DNA of 64,000 nt from Candidatus Merdisoma merdipullorum (GCA_018715645.1 DVLE01000001.1:184282-248281), one strand, 5' to 3'; positions 1 to 11,171 are shown, counted from the stretch's first letter. Translations and numbers: made by a program. Notes: generated by a model from the sequence alone, not told the origin.

Positions 1-47
1 AGAACCAGCAGGTGCTTATCCTCATATACGATATTCAGCTTCATCGT

Positions 48-1397
48 TTACAGTCTTTTGAGAAGCTCCTCGCGCTCCTTCTCATAGCCAGGCTTTCCAA
101 GCAAAGCAAACATATTCTTCTTGTAGGCCTCCACTCCGGGCTGGTTGAACGGATTCACGCCAAGGATATATCCGCTGATGCCTACCGCAAACTCAAAGAA
201 ATAGAAAAGCTGGCCCAGGCAGTACTCGTCCTGGCAGGGGATGTCCACGCGCAGATTCGGAACATTGCCGTCCGTATGAGCCAAAACCGTTCCGTTCATC
301 GCGTTCTTATTTACAAAGTCCACGGTCTTTCCGGCCAGATAATTCAGACCATCCAGATCCACCGCTTCCTCCTGGATCGTGATCTCTGCCGGACTTTCCA
401 CAATATTCAGAACCGTCTCAAACATATTGCGGGCTCCATCCTGAATCATCTGTCCCATGGAATGCAGATCCGTGGAAAGATCTACGGCCGCCGGGAAGAT
501 TCCCTTCTGATCCTTGCCCTCGCTCTCTCCGTAGAGCTGCTTCCACCACTCGGAGACATAATGCATACTGGGCTCATAATTTGCCAGGACCTCGATCACC
601 TTGCCCTTGCGCAGCAGAATATTGCGGATCGCCGCGTACTGCATCGCGCTGTTCTCCTCAAAAGGAGCGTTCAGCGCTTCTTCTCTGGCCGCCGCTGTCC
701 CGTCCATCAGCTTCTGGATGTCAGCGCCGCTCACCGCGATCGGAAGAAGCCCCACAGCCGTAGTCACGGAGAAGCGTCCGCCCACATTGTCGGGAATCAC
801 GAAGGTCTCATAGCCCTTCTCGTCGGCCAGCTTCTTCAGAGCTCCTCTGGCCTTGTCCGTCGTCGCATAGATTCTCTTTGCAGCCTCGGCTTCGCCGTAT
901 TTCTTCTCCAGCATCTCCTTAAAGATACGGAAGGCAATCGCAGGCTCCGTCGTCGTGCCGGATTTGGAAATCACGTTTACAGAAAAATCTCTGTCTCCGA
1001 TGACGTCCATCAGATCCTTCATATACTTGCTGCTGATGCTGTTCCCCACAAAATAGATTTCCGGCGCTTTGCGCACCTCCTTGGAAACCACATTGAAAAA
1101 GCTGTGCTTCAGAAACTCGATGGCCGCTCTGGCTCCCAGGTAAGAGCCTCCGATACCGATCACAAGGAGAACCTCAGAGTCGCTGCGGATCTTCTCCGCC
1201 GCCTTCTGGATTCTTGCAAATTCTTCCTTATCATAATTTACAGGGAGATCCACCCAGCCAATAAAGTCGTTTCCGGCTCCCTTGCCTGACACAAGAAGCT
1301 CCTTTGCGTTCTCTGCAATGACCGCCATGCTCTGGATCTCATTCTCGCCGATTACATTCAGTGCCTTGGAATAGTCAAATGAAATCTTATTGCTCAT
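48..1397 (-). CDS. pgi: glucose-6-phosphate isomerase
   Basis: Full-length 449 aa ORF; PGI motifs ([29 protein letters not shown]). Confidence 0.97.
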   Translation of the reverse strand: MSNKISFDYSKALNVIGENEIQSMAVIAENAKELLVSGKGAGNDFIGWVDLPVNYDKEEFARIQKAAEKIRSDSEVLLVIGIGGSYLGARAAIEFLKHSFFNVVSKEVRKAPEIYFVGNSISSKYMKDLMDVIGDRDFSVNVISKSGTTTEPAIAFRIFKEMLEKKYGEAEAAKRIYATTDKARGALKKLADEKGYETFVIPDNVGGRFSVTTAVGLLPIAVSGADIQKLMDGTAAAREEALNAPFEENSAMQYAAIRNILLRKGKVIEVLANYEPSMHYVSEWWKQLYGESEGKDQKGIFPAAVDLSTDLHSMGQMIQDGARNMFETVLNIVESPAEITIQEEAVDLDGLNYLAGKTVDFVNKNAMNGTVLAHTDGNVPNLRVDIPCQDEYCLGQLFYFFEFAVGISGYILGVNPFNQPGVEAYKKNMFALLGKPGYEKEREELLKRL

Positions 1398-1525
1398 TTT
1401 CTTTTCTTCCTTTCTTCGCGCCGGCTCATGCCGTCTCTTTTTTTATTCTAGCAAAAGCTCCCATATGAATCAAGTTCCTGCCTGAAAAATATTATATCTT
1501 TACAAAAACTTACCCTGACATGTAA

Positions 1526-1639
1526 ATGGAGTTTTATGAAGTAATCAATACGAAAAGAGGCTTTCGTCAGTTTGAGAACAGAGGGATTCCCGGAGATATT
1601 TTAGAGAGACAAGTGGTAATTACGAAAAAATACTTGTAA
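1526..1639 (+). pseudogene. N-terminal fragment of a nitroreductase-like gene
   Basis: Reads MEFYEVINTKRGFRQFENRGIPGDILERQVVITKKYL* and stops; resembles only the first ~35 aa of nitroreductase-family proteins. Confidence 0.55.
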
Positions 1640-1642
1640 CTG

Positions 1643-1963
1643 TTATCCCAAAAATTCTGTCAGCACCTCGTCCAGCACCTGTTCCTCCGACGCATTCAAA
1701 GTCATGCCTCTGGTCTTTCTTCCCTGCTCCTGACTTCTCTCCTCCGTTTCCTCCCGGCTTCTCTGCTGCTCTCTCTCCCGCTCCTTCTGCTCCTCCTCCT
1801 GAAAATTCGGAAAGGTCTCCGATGCACGCCCGCTTAGATTTCTGCGCAGAAGCTCCCGCTTATTTTCTCTTACAATCATCGCGATCTCCCTTATCTCCGC
1901 CCACAGATAGAGCAGAATCACCAGAAGCACCGCCCATGCAAATATGATAAACACCCGAAACAT
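1643..1963 (-). CDS. small membrane-anchored protein, unknown function
   Basis: ORF with N-terminal TM segment and charged C-terminus. Confidence 0.6.
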   Translation of the reverse strand: MFRVFIIFAWAVLLVILLYLWAEIREIAMIVRENKRELLRRNLSGRASETFPNFQEEEQKEREREQQRSREETEERSQEQGRKTRGMTLNASEEQVLDEVLTEFLG

Positions 1964-2140
1964 CCAATTCCTCCCCGCTTGTCCGTTATTATTTTCCAGA
2001 TTCTTTCTCTATTATACTCGTATCAGCCGGGAATAAAAAGAGCGGGCGTTCGCCAGAATCCTTCAGCTTCTGACAAACTTCCCGCTTATCTCCCGTCTTT
2101 TCCATTTTTTACGCAACTGTTCCATCCTTTCACAGAAAAC

Positions 2141-2854
2141 TTAAAATACGTTCTCTGGAACTCTCGATACAAAGCTTTCCACCAGCTTTACGCTGTGCTC
2201 TATGGCTTTCTGCTCAAACGTCGGATAGTCCACAGACGCGCTGTCGTCCGCCTTGTCCGAGATCGCCCGCACGATCACAAAGGGAACCTTATTCAGATAG
2301 GCGGCCTGCGCAATCGCCGCTCCCTCCATCTCCGTACAGTACCCTTCCGTCCAGGAGGCGATTCCCTCCTTGACCTCGCGGTCGGCGACAAACTGATCTC
2401 CCGTCACCACGCGCCCCACGAAAACCTGAATATCTGGGTTCACTTCCTCGCAGGCTGCTTTCGCCAGAGCAACAAGCTCCGGATCCGCCGGAAAGCTCAC
2501 TGTCTCCATGCGCGGAATCTCTCCCCTTGCGTAGCCGAAGGCCCTGGCATCCATATCATGCTGCAGCGCGTCTGACGAGACCACAATATCTCCGATATTG
2601 ATCTCCGCTCTCAGAGAGCCCGCAATTCCTGTATTAATCAAATGGCTCACATTGAACACATCCACCAGAATCTGCGCGCAGAGCCCTGCATTGACCTTCC
2701 CGATGCCGCTGCGCACCAATACGACCTCCCTGCCGTTCAAAAGTCCCTGATAGAACTCCATGGACGCCTTTTTCACAACGACCTCTATCTCCATTTTTTC
2801 TTTCAAAAGAGCAATCTCCTCCTCCATTGCTCCAATTATGCCCGTTCTTCCCAT
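2141..2854 (-). CDS. mtnN: 5'-methylthioadenosine/S-adenosylhomocysteine nucleosidase
   Basis: MGRTGIIGAMEEEIALLKEKM, NTGIAGSL, EMEGAAIAQAAY, ISDKAD motifs. Confidence 0.95.
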   Translation of the reverse strand: MGRTGIIGAMEEEIALLKEKMEIEVVVKKASMEFYQGLLNGREVVLVRSGIGKVNAGLCAQILVDVFNVSHLINTGIAGSLRAEINIGDIVVSSDALQHDMDARAFGYARGEIPRMETVSFPADPELVALAKAACEEVNPDIQVFVGRVVTGDQFVADREVKEGIASWTEGYCTEMEGAAIAQAAYLNKVPFVIVRAISDKADDSASVDYPTFEQKAIEHSVKLVESFVSRVPENVF

Positions 2855-3222
2855 AGCTCAGCCTCACTTTCCGCCTCTGCTTGTCGTTCGTTTTCTACCT
2901 ATTATCATATCCAAAGGACATGGTCGCTCCGGTCGGCTCCGGATGCCATGCGGCGCGGTATAATACCTGTCGGTATTATACCATAGTTAGGCTGAATTTC
3001 AAGGTGCTTTTCCTTGCTTGAGTTTCCGCAGTCTTATCGCAGTCTTATCCACAAGATTCTAAACCTGCTGTATTGAATATACCTCTTTCAAAAAATGCCA
3101 AAAATATAAGGAATCCTTTTCCTTTTTAATGTAAAATTTAATCAAATACCCCGCAGCAAACTGACGGGGCATAAAAAAGTTAGCGCAGCTTAAGCTGCGG
3201 GGTACTTAACCCTCGCTCAGAG

Positions 3223-3324
3223 AAAATTGACGGCGCAATTGCCGCCATTATGGGGCTTGACCGGACAATCCGCTGTGGAAATGATACGGGCGCTTCGGTT
3301 TATGACAGCCGAGGGCTACTGTTT
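3223..3324 (+). pseudogene. relic C-terminus of a phage terminase large subunit
   Basis: Reads KIDGAIAAIMGLDRTIRCGNDTGASVYDSRGLLF, typical TerL C-terminal signature; no upstream ORF. Confidence 0.7.
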
Positions 3325-3429
3325 GACAATGCATTTTTTGTCGAAAATGGAAAGTTTATGCTATTAACAGCATTAACTTGATCATTTCCTTTGTTTGTGC
3401 TATGCTGGGGGCAACTGGAGGAATGCATT

Positions 3430-4761
3430 ATGATAGAATCACACGAACTTAAGAACAGGGATCGGTATTTGAAAAAGCTGATCGGTTTCCAAGACACAGA
3501 ACCAGTGAAGGTCATCACCGGCATCCGCCGCTGCGGCAAATCCAGCCTTTTGAAACTGATGATCCGGCATTTACGGGAGACCGGCATCCAGGCGGAACAG
3601 ATCGTGGAGATGAACTTTGAATCCCACGATTTTCGGAATATGACCTCAGATGAGGTATACCACTATGTTAAAGAGAGGGACGTTACGGGCAAGCGGATGT
3701 ACCTTTTCTTTGACGAGCTGCAGCGGATCGACGCTTGGGAAGATGCGGTCAATTCCTTCCGGGTGGATTTGGACTGCGACATTTACATTACCGGCTCCAA
3801 CGCCTATCTGCTGTCCTCCGAGTACTCCACTTATCTCTCTGGCAGGTGCGTGGAGATCAAAATGCTTCCCCTCTCTTTCCAAGAGTTCCTGGACTTCCAC
3901 AATTTTGAGGTGCGGGAAACCAGCAGCGCTCTGGGCGGAACCCGTCGGCAGGCGTTTGATAAGAACGGCGAACGCTATGAGCTGCGGGAGGTGTTTGACG
4001 CCTATATGCGCTTTGGCGGGATGCCGGGCATTGCGGACATCGGGCTGGACCAGGAAAAAGCGCTGTCCCTTCTGGACGGCATTTACTCCACTGTGGTGGT
4101 ACGGGACATCCTGGAGAGGGAAAAGCGGCGCGGTCAGCGGCAGATCACCGACTCTGCGCTTCTGCGTAAGATTGTGCTGTTTCTTGCGGACAATATCGGC
4201 AGCAGCGTTTCCGTTTCCTCCATTGGCAACACTCTGATGAACGAGGGGCTGCTGGAAGACGGCAAACGCAAAGGAACCCCCAGCACCCACACGGTGCAGG
4301 CCTATATCGGCGCGCTGTTGGAAAGCTATTTTTTCTATGAGATCAAACGGTTTGACATCAAGGGCAAGGAGTATCTGCGCACCTTGGGCAAGTACTATAT
4401 CGTGGACATTGGACTTCGCAACTATCTATTGGGCTTCCGCAACCGGGACGGCGGTCATGCTATAGAAAATGTGGTCTACTTTGAACTGCTCCGCCGGGGC
4501 TGTGATGTGGCTATCGGGAAGATCGACAATCAGGAGGTGGACTTCATCGCCACCGCCGCCGATGACAAACTCTATATCCAGGTGACGGAATCCATGCAGA
4601 GCGAGGAGGTCCGCAAACGGGAACTTGCCCCGCTGCAGAAGATCCGGGACAACTATGAGAAGATGGTGCTGTCCCTGGAGCCGGGGTTGGACGCCTCCTA
4701 TGATGGGATCAAATCGCTGAACCTTATTGACTGGCTGCTGGACGGCGAGCGCCGACAATAA
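3430..4761 (+). CDS. AAA ATPase with DUF4143-type C-terminal domain
   Basis: ITGIRRCGKSSLLKLM Walker A, YLFFDELQ Walker B, PLSFQEFLDF; RBS GGAGG upstream of ATG 3430. Confidence 0.9.
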   Translation: MIESHELKNRDRYLKKLIGFQDTEPVKVITGIRRCGKSSLLKLMIRHLRETGIQAEQIVEMNFESHDFRNMTSDEVYHYVKERDVTGKRMYLFFDELQRIDAWEDAVNSFRVDLDCDIYITGSNAYLLSSEYSTYLSGRCVEIKMLPLSFQEFLDFHNFEVRETSSALGGTRRQAFDKNGERYELREVFDAYMRFGGMPGIADIGLDQEKALSLLDGIYSTVVVRDILEREKRRGQRQITDSALLRKIVLFLADNIGSSVSVSSIGNTLMNEGLLEDGKRKGTPSTHTVQAYIGALLESYFFYEIKRFDIKGKEYLRTLGKYYIVDIGLRNYLLGFRNRDGGHAIENVVYFELLRRGCDVAIGKIDNQEVDFIATAADDKLYIQVTESMQSEEVRKRELAPLQKIRDNYEKMVLSLEPGLDASYDGIKSLNLIDWLLDGERRQ

Positions 4762-5040
4762 CAACAATTGGCTTTTTTGAAGATCATTTATCGCAAGGTA
4801 GATTTCTGTCTTCCATTTTGTATGTACTCTATTCAACCGGCGACAGCCAGGAGAAAAGGGAAGAGAGCGGCAGGCTTTTCCGTCTGCCGCTCTCTCCCCT
4901 TGCCCAGATTTTCATCCAAACGCCAAAAAAGGCGTGTCAGAAATATCTTTTTTCATCAAGTGTGTTGTGTTACCATTAAATAATAAGATTTGAAGTTCCC
5001 TATTCTCTTCCGCAGCGTCTTAGACCGTGACCGTGCAGAA

Positions 5041-5568
5041 TCAGGTGGCTCTAAGCCAGGCTGTTTGAGTCGTTGAGGTCTCTGTGGTGGAGCCTTCCGT
5101 TACACTATGACCGCAGCGGGTACGGTAATGCCAGCCAACAGTTACAGAAATATTGGATTCGCTCCCATGGCAGGATGAAGTATTGCTTTCCTCAAAGTAA
5201 TAGCTTCCAATCGTTCCATAGCTCTTTCCTTCATCAGGGCTTTCATCCAGATAGACACCGACCTTTACTTTGTCACACACAGAATGTGCATTTGTCGTTC
5301 CAGAAACGCTCATTTTACCTGGTCCAGACCTTTTAATTCCGCTTATTCCTTCTCTTAAGTATGTGCCTCTGGCGATTCCATACCAAGTATCAATGGCTTC
5401 ATCCTCGGTAGTCGTATAGATGTGATAGCCAGGTACCTCTGTCTCCTCCGCCCTGCTGGTAATGCTCTGGGAACCCCACAGGCAGAATGCAAAAAGGAAA
5501 CTCATAACCGTCAGAATCGTTCTCCTTCCATTTCTCAAGGCTTCCCCTCCTTTCTTTTGTATTTTCAT
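5041..5568 (-). CDS. secreted protein, unknown function
   Basis: Signal-peptide-like N-terminus followed by a small extracellular domain. Confidence 0.55.
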   Translation of the reverse strand: MKIQKKGGEALRNGRRTILTVMSFLFAFCLWGSQSITSRAEETEVPGYHIYTTTEDEAIDTWYGIARGTYLREGISGIKRSGPGKMSVSGTTNAHSVCDKVKVGVYLDESPDEGKSYGTIGSYYFEESNTSSCHGSESNISVTVGWHYRTRCGHSVTEGSTTETSTTQTAWLRAT

Positions 5569-5606
5569 TTACGGCTACAGTAAGAATACGAATAACTCCT
5601 CTTTAA

Positions 5607-6362
5607 TCACACGCTTTCAAAAATAATTCCATAAATAATTTCTTTAAATTCATCAAGATCCATATCTGAAGTTACATAATAGTACGCATTCCCTTGCTCA
5701 AATTGTACTGTATAAAATATAGTTCCATCCCCTTTGTCAATCTGTACAATATCCATTTTCTTCTGCACATAAAATGTTTCTGTACTATCAATCACTTCTC
5801 CATCTGGTTGTAAATTAAAAATCGCCTCACTATATTGTTTGTTTTCGTAAATCATCATAATATGTTTATCATAAACAAACTCCATCTGCGCTTCGCCCAT
5901 CTCTGCGTCAATATAAACCTTTTCCAAGTTCATCCCCTGCGGTTTATATCCAAGGCGCAACGCGAGAATCCCTAACTTTTCCTCTATTTCCTCATACGCC
6001 TCGTCCTCTGTCATCTCAAAATAGTAAATCTCATCCCCGCTGATAATCTGCACATTGAACTCCCCAGGTACCGCCGATTCCTCAACCCGTGGCGAAAAGA
6101 GCCTTGAACCGCTGGCTCCCGCGCCGACAGCGGCGATCAGGATCGCTGCCAGGGCTACTGCGAGAAGCGTACGCTTACGGATATGAAAGGCTTTGGGGGC
6201 AGGCGCATTCCCTGCCTCGATGCGCTTCATCAGATCCGTATAAGAATCCCCCGGCATCTCAGGGGAGGACAGGTTTTCGCTTTCCTCCGCCTGTCTCTCC
6301 AAACCGGACGCCTCGGTCTCTATTTCTCTTTTTATCCATTTGCGGAACTTATTTTCCCTCAT
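5607..6362 (-). CDS. DUF4367-like / anti-sigma-like single-TM protein
   Basis: Cytoplasmic N-terminus, one TM segment, extracellular C-terminal domain. Confidence 0.55.
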   Translation of the reverse strand: MRENKFRKWIKREIETEASGLERQAEESENLSSPEMPGDSYTDLMKRIEAGNAPAPKAFHIRKRTLLAVALAAILIAAVGAGASGSRLFSPRVEESAVPGEFNVQIISGDEIYYFEMTEDEAYEEIEEKLGILALRLGYKPQGMNLEKVYIDAEMGEAQMEFVYDKHIMMIYENKQYSEAIFNLQPDGEVIDSTETFYVQKKMDIVQIDKGDGTIFYTVQFEQGNAYYYVTSDMDLDEFKEIIYGIIFESV

Positions 6363-6454
6363 TTTCTTCCTCTTAATTTCTCCCAATATGAATTGACAGA
6401 CCGGTTAGAACCTATCATAATAAACGTAGACTGTTTTTCACGGAGGTGGAATCA

Positions 6455-7531
6455 ATGAAACGAATACTTCTGACCGGCGGCGGCACAGCCGGACATGTCA
6501 CTCCAAATATCGCTCTGCTCCCCGGACTGCGCGAGCTGGGATATGAAATCTCTTATATGGGTTCCTATGACGGGATAGAAAAAAAATTAATCGAAGAATT
6601 TCAAATCCCTTACTATGGCATTTCCTCCGGAAAGCTGCGCCGTTACTTTGATCCTAAGAATTTCACAGATCCCTTTAAGGTCGTGAAGGGCTACGGGGAA
6701 GCCCGGCGTATCATCAAAAAGCTGCAGCCGGATGTGCTGTTTTCCAAGGGCGGCTTCGTCTCTGTGCCTGTGGTACTCGCCGCCAGACATTTTAAAATTC
6801 CGGCTATTATACATGAATCCGACATGACGCCCGGTCTGGCGAATAAGCTCTGTATTCCGTCCGCCTGGAAGGTTTGCTGCAATTTTCCGGAGACGCTTCA
6901 GTATCTTCCAAAGGAAAAAGCCGTTCTGACCGGCTCTCCGATCCGGCGCGAACTCCTGAAGGGAGACTCTGTCAGAGCGCTCCGTTTTACAGGACTGTCT
7001 CCGGATAAGCCTGTGATTCTTGTGATGGGCGGAAGTCTCGGAGCCGCCGCTGTCAACGAAGCTGTCCGAAGCGTCCTGCCCCGGCTGCTGAAGGATTTTC
7101 ACATCATCCATCTCTGCGGCAAGGATAAAGTCGATCCCACGCTGACAGGGCTTTCCGGCTATGTCCAGTATGAATACATCAAGAGCGAGCTTAAGGATCT
7201 GTTCGCCCTGTCGGACATTGTCGTTTCGCGGGCCGGAGCCAACGCCATCTGCGAGCTCCTTGCCCTTCGGAAGCCAAGCCTTTTGATCCCGCTTCCGGCT
7301 GCATCCAGCCGGGGAGACCAGCTTCTGAACGCCCGTTCTTTTGAAAAGCAGGGCTTCAGCATGGTCCTTGAGGAAGAACAGATCACTGCCGATTCCCTCG
7401 TAGAAGCGGTCCACGCTCTTTATGAAAACAGACAGACCATGTCCTCCGCTATGGCGGCCAGTCCTCAGACAGACGCTATCGGGACGATCCTTGACCTTAT
7501 CGAAGAAGCCGCAGCCAGCCGCATCTCATAG
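6455..7531 (+). CDS. murG: UDP-N-acetylglucosamine--N-acetylmuramyl-(pentapeptide) pyrophosphoryl-undecaprenol N-acetylglucosamine transferase
   Basis: LTGGGTAGHVTPNIAL, SKGGFVSVPVVLAA, HESDMTPGLANKL, SRAGANAICELLAL. Confidence 0.95.
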   Translation: MKRILLTGGGTAGHVTPNIALLPGLRELGYEISYMGSYDGIEKKLIEEFQIPYYGISSGKLRRYFDPKNFTDPFKVVKGYGEARRIIKKLQPDVLFSKGGFVSVPVVLAARHFKIPAIIHESDMTPGLANKLCIPSAWKVCCNFPETLQYLPKEKAVLTGSPIRRELLKGDSVRALRFTGLSPDKPVILVMGGSLGAAAVNEAVRSVLPRLLKDFHIIHLCGKDKVDPTLTGLSGYVQYEYIKSELKDLFALSDIVVSRAGANAICELLALRKPSLLIPLPAASSRGDQLLNARSFEKQGFSMVLEEEQITADSLVEAVHALYENRQTMSSAMAASPQTDAIGTILDLIEEAAASRIS

Positions 7532-7586
7532 ACTGCGCTTCGATATTTATTCAGGCTGGAAAGGGAATGCGTTTTGCGTTCCCTTT

Positions 7587-8114
7587 TTACAGCTCCTCAT
7601 ATTCCTCCTGAAAATTCGTTTTTATCCACCTGATACTTTTGCGCAGATAATTGTCGACCGTACTCAGCGATATGCCGCGTTTCTTGGCAATCACTTTTCT
7701 TGGAACACCCAAATATTCTGCAAGTATCAGAACTTCATACCAGCTTTCATTCTTTTCGCGCAGAGCGCTCAGCACTTTGCTGCAAATCTGTCTGTTCTCC
7801 ATATGCTCCCAGTCAAGCTCTGCCACTTCCTTTGTCGCGCTGCTTATCTCCGCCTGTCCCGGATCCGCTAAAAGCTCCTTGCGGGTACTGGATTTCTTCA
7901 GATAATCCACAGCCATATTAGAAGCGACGACCAGCAGCCAACTTTTCACTCTTGACATGATGATGTGATCCTGATACCCGTACAACTTCACAAAGGTTTC
8001 CTGACATATATCCTGCGCCAGGTGATAATCCTTTGTCCTGTTGTAAACCACCTTCATCACCAGATTTTTGTATTTTTCATAAATTTCCTGAAACTTATCT
8101 TCCGTATTCACCAT
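7587..8114 (-). CDS. RNA polymerase sigma-70 (ECF-like) factor
   Basis: Region 2 (YNRTKDYHLAQDICQETFVKLYGY) and region 4 HTH. Confidence 0.9.
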   Translation of the reverse strand: MVNTEDKFQEIYEKYKNLVMKVVYNRTKDYHLAQDICQETFVKLYGYQDHIIMSRVKSWLLVVASNMAVDYLKKSSTRKELLADPGQAEISSATKEVAELDWEHMENRQICSKVLSALREKNESWYEVLILAEYLGVPRKVIAKKRGISLSTVDNYLRKSIRWIKTNFQEEYEEL

Positions 8115-8129
8115 GCCACTCCCTGGCTT

Positions 8130-8546
8130 TTAATCCTCTGCCAGAAGACTGAGAAGCTCCTCCCTGGTCTCTGGCGTCAGGCTGCCCGGTTTCCATGAGA
8201 TTCCGGCCCCATCCTCTTTGTACCTCGGAATCAGATGCAGATGAAAATGAAATACGGTCTGTCCTGCTGCTTCTCCATTATTCTGCACCAGATTCAGTCC
8301 GTCGCAGCCAAGCTTCTCTTTCATCCGCCTGCCAAGCTTCTTCGCAAGCACCATGACTTTTTTGCAGAGCTCCTCATCCAGCTCAAACAGGTTAGCATAA
8401 TGCTCCTTCGGCACGATCAGGGCATGTCCCTTTGTAGCAGGATTCAGATCAAGAAAAACCCGGAAATCCTCATCCTCATAGATCGTTGCGGAAGGAATCT
8501 CCCCATTCGCAAGCTTACAAAAAATGCAGTTATCCTCTCTCATCAC
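8130..8546 (-). CDS. HIT family protein
   Basis: CIFCKLANGEIPSATIYED ... FHFHLHLIPRY histidine triad. Confidence 0.95.
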   Translation of the reverse strand: MMREDNCIFCKLANGEIPSATIYEDEDFRVFLDLNPATKGHALIVPKEHYANLFELDEELCKKVMVLAKKLGRRMKEKLGCDGLNLVQNNGEAAGQTVFHFHLHLIPRYKEDGAGISWKPGSLTPETREELLSLLAED

Positions 8547-8663
8547 ACTTTTTCCTTTCCTGTTCTCTTATTTTTTTACTATTCCTGTCGATTTTTGCAG
8601 ATTTATTCTATATTGCCAAATGCTTCCTTCCATGATACACTTAAATACAGGAGTGATACAAAC

Positions 8664-9311
8664 ATGGAAGACATCAACCTCACAATCGCAAAAATAACAC
8701 ACGAAATACGCAATCCGCTGACGCTGATCAGCAGTTCGCTTCAAATCATAGAAAGCACGCACCCGGAAGTCCGGGATTTTCAATTCTGGTCCCAAACGCT
8801 GGAAGATGTGGAATATCTGAACCAGCTCCTGGACGACCTCGCCGCCTACAGCGACAACCGCCGCTTTTTCATGTGCGAGGTAGATCTGAAAGAGGTTTTC
8901 TTTTCGCTGGAAGAAAGCCTGCGCCCTTATATACTCGCCAATAAGAAAAATTTTTCCGTCCATCTGCCGACAAAGCTTCCGCCAGTCTTTGGTAACCCCA
9001 TAAAGCTAAAACAGGCATTTCTGAACCTGCTCAAAAATGCCTTTGAATCCACCGGAGAAAATGGATGCGTATCTCTGTCCGCCAGAAAATATCTGGATCA
9101 GATTATTATCCGTATCTCTGACGACGGCTGCGGAATATCGCCGGAAGCCATGGACACGCTCTTTTTACCATTCTCTACCCATAAAGTAAATGGCACAGGA
9201 CTCGGTCTTGCCATCACCCATAAAATCATAAAAGCGCATTATGGCAATATCGACGTAAGCTCCTCTCCGGGCCGTGGTACCACTTTTACTGTCACGTTAC
9301 CTCATTTATAA
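8664..9311 (+). CDS. sensor histidine kinase (cytoplasmic HisKA + HATPase)
   Basis: ITHEIRNPLTLISSSLQ H-box; NLLKNAFEST N-box; DDGCGI, GTGLGLAI. Confidence 0.93.
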   Translation: MEDINLTIAKITHEIRNPLTLISSSLQIIESTHPEVRDFQFWSQTLEDVEYLNQLLDDLAAYSDNRRFFMCEVDLKEVFFSLEESLRPYILANKKNFSVHLPTKLPPVFGNPIKLKQAFLNLLKNAFESTGENGCVSLSARKYLDQIIIRISDDGCGISPEAMDTLFLPFSTHKVNGTGLGLAITHKIIKAHYGNIDVSSSPGRGTTFTVTLPHL

Positions 9312-9498
9312 TACATATTTTAGTATAATTAAACGGAGAATACAAGAATTTTTTTGAAATGCTCTTACACCTTTTGTATCTGTTTTGAGCTGTTTTGAAT
9401 ACATTCCATGGTTCGTTTTAAGAAATATCCGGACTTGAGGGACATTTTCATCGGCATCTATACGACAATCTTTCTGCCCCCAAGTCCTTTTTTGATGT

Positions 9499-9819
9499 TT
9501 AAAATTTCAGAAATTTATTTACATCAGAGATAAAGACCGTAGCCCCTCCAATCTTCAGCGTACGCTCCATCTCCTCCATCACGTTTCCATTATACTCCCA
9601 CACCTTACACTCTTCTTCTCGTTCTGTGCAGCTTTGCCGGATATACTCCAGAATCTCCGCCTCGCGCTCTGTCTCCTCGCAGATAAGCAGCGTAATATTC
9701 GTCTTGCTGGAATAAAGTCCTTCCGTCTTGAATTTTGTTGCACGGATACGGTTTTTGATCAGTAATGTCGCCAGAGCCTTATAATCCTGCTCCTGTACAA
9801 TCACGATCATAAGCTTCAT
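9499..9819 (-). CDS. PII-like cyclic-di-AMP receptor-like protein (DarA/DUF970-type)
   Basis: MKLMIVIVQEQDYKALATLLIKNRIRATKFKTEGLYSSKTNITLLICEE, similar in layout to DarA/PstA family. Confidence 0.7.
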   Translation of the reverse strand: MKLMIVIVQEQDYKALATLLIKNRIRATKFKTEGLYSSKTNITLLICEETEREAEILEYIRQSCTEREEECKVWEYNGNVMEEMERTLKIGGATVFISDVNKFLKF

Positions 9820-9947
9820 ATCTTTTTCCTCCTGACTCTGCAGCTTGGTTTCCAATATGCCGCAATCTATCCAAAGTATATCCGACTTCCTTTTAAATTA
9901 CAATAGTTTTCTGAAAATCACCCCGTAACAGTTCAGCTCCTTCACAG

Positions 9948-11171
9948 TTACGTACTTCCCGCCTGCTTCAGTTTGAACCGGTCTCTGCCGTTTACCCTGT
10001 GCACATGGCCGCCCGCCCCCGTATAACCCATACGCTGGGCATGCGCCCACTCTGAGTCCGTAATCGCGCGGATCACGGCGCCCTCGTCGTAGTTTTCCTG
10101 CCCGATGTCACGGGCGAACTGCACAGTATTTCCACGGCTGTTGAAAAAGTCCAGGCCGAAAAGACTGGTAAGTCTGAAAAAACGATTCTGTACCGTATTC
10201 GACACCCATTCAAAGGTCTTTCTGCGTACCACTTTCGTCATTTTTGCAGCCCCTTCCTTCGCCTTCTGAGAGCTGCTGCGGAAATATTTTCTCCTGGTAG
10301 CAGCCTCCAGCTCCTGATAAGCCTCGTCTGCTCCGGAATCGTCTGCCTGCAGAGCCTTCTCATGAAGCTCTTTCATCTCCGAAGTCCAGGTATGATAATT
10401 CTCCTGAATCCCCAGATCGGGATCTGCCATATCCCGCATCATATCCATCCGATAGCCTTCCTGCCCCCAGTATACCTCATACTTCTCCCCGTTTACGTCC
10501 CTGGTCTGCCCGCTGTTGATAAAATAAGACATATCATCCATGCGTCTTCTGTCCCCTACGTATACGCGCTTCTTCACATGGTCGATACGCTCTACATTGT
10601 CTTCCTCCTCCTTCGTATCCACCTGCCCGGCTTCCGGTTCCCTCATCGCATTTTTATCCAACTTCATATCACGGCGGCACAGCCCGCTGTTCAGCTCAGG
10701 CATCATCAGCGCATAAAACCGGCTGGACTCTGCAAGCCAGGCTCCCCACGCCCGCGCTTCCTCGTCCGTGCTCTGCGGAGCCTTCTTATATACGGCCTCT
10801 GCCAGCATCTTTCTTATCGGTCCCAGGGAGCCATAGAAAAATGGCTCCGACGTGATCCCTACCCGGCCGTTCAGATCATCGACAGTCTGCTTTTCCAGAG
10901 CGCTTCTTCCCGTCTTTTCCTCCATATCCTGAGCAAGCAGAGACATCTGATGCGAGCGGTGCCTGGACGCTCCGTAAAACCGTGTGTTGGCAATCTCCAC
11001 ATCCGACATTTCGATGTCTCCGGCAGCGTTGGCTCTGTCGTCCACTGCCGGCTGCGCCGGCGTCAGTCTCTGAAAATCCCCCCTATACGCGCCGACCGAC
11101 GCTCCTGTGCGGGCGTCCGAAGACGCCGTTTTGCTTTTGCTCTTTCCGAAATGAAATTTAGGAAACCCCAT
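9948..11171 (-). CDS. hypothetical protein
   Basis: Long intact ORF, no family recognised. Confidence 0.7.
   Translation of the reverse strand: MGFPKFHFGKSKSKTASSDARTGASVGAYRGDFQRLTPAQPAVDDRANAAGDIEMSDVEIANTRFYGASRHRSHQMSLLAQDMEEKTGRSALEKQTVDDLNGRVGITSEPFFYGSLGPIRKMLAEAVYKKAPQSTDEEARAWGAWLAESSRFYALMMPELNSGLCRRDMKLDKNAMREPEAGQVDTKEEEDNVERIDHVKKRVYVGDRRRMDDMSYFINSGQTRDVNGEKYEVYWGQEGYRMDMMRDMADPDLGIQENYHTWTSEMKELHEKALQADDSGADEAYQELEAATRRKYFRSSSQKAKEGAAKMTKVVRRKTFEWVSNTVQNRFFRLTSLFGLDFFNSRGNTVQFARDIGQENYDEGAVIRAITDSEWAHAQRMGYTGAGGHVHRVNGRDRFKLKQAGST

Noticed and set aside
12-1289. 425 aa plus-strand ORF
   Set aside because: Antisense to pgi; low-complexity antisense reading of a highly conserved gene
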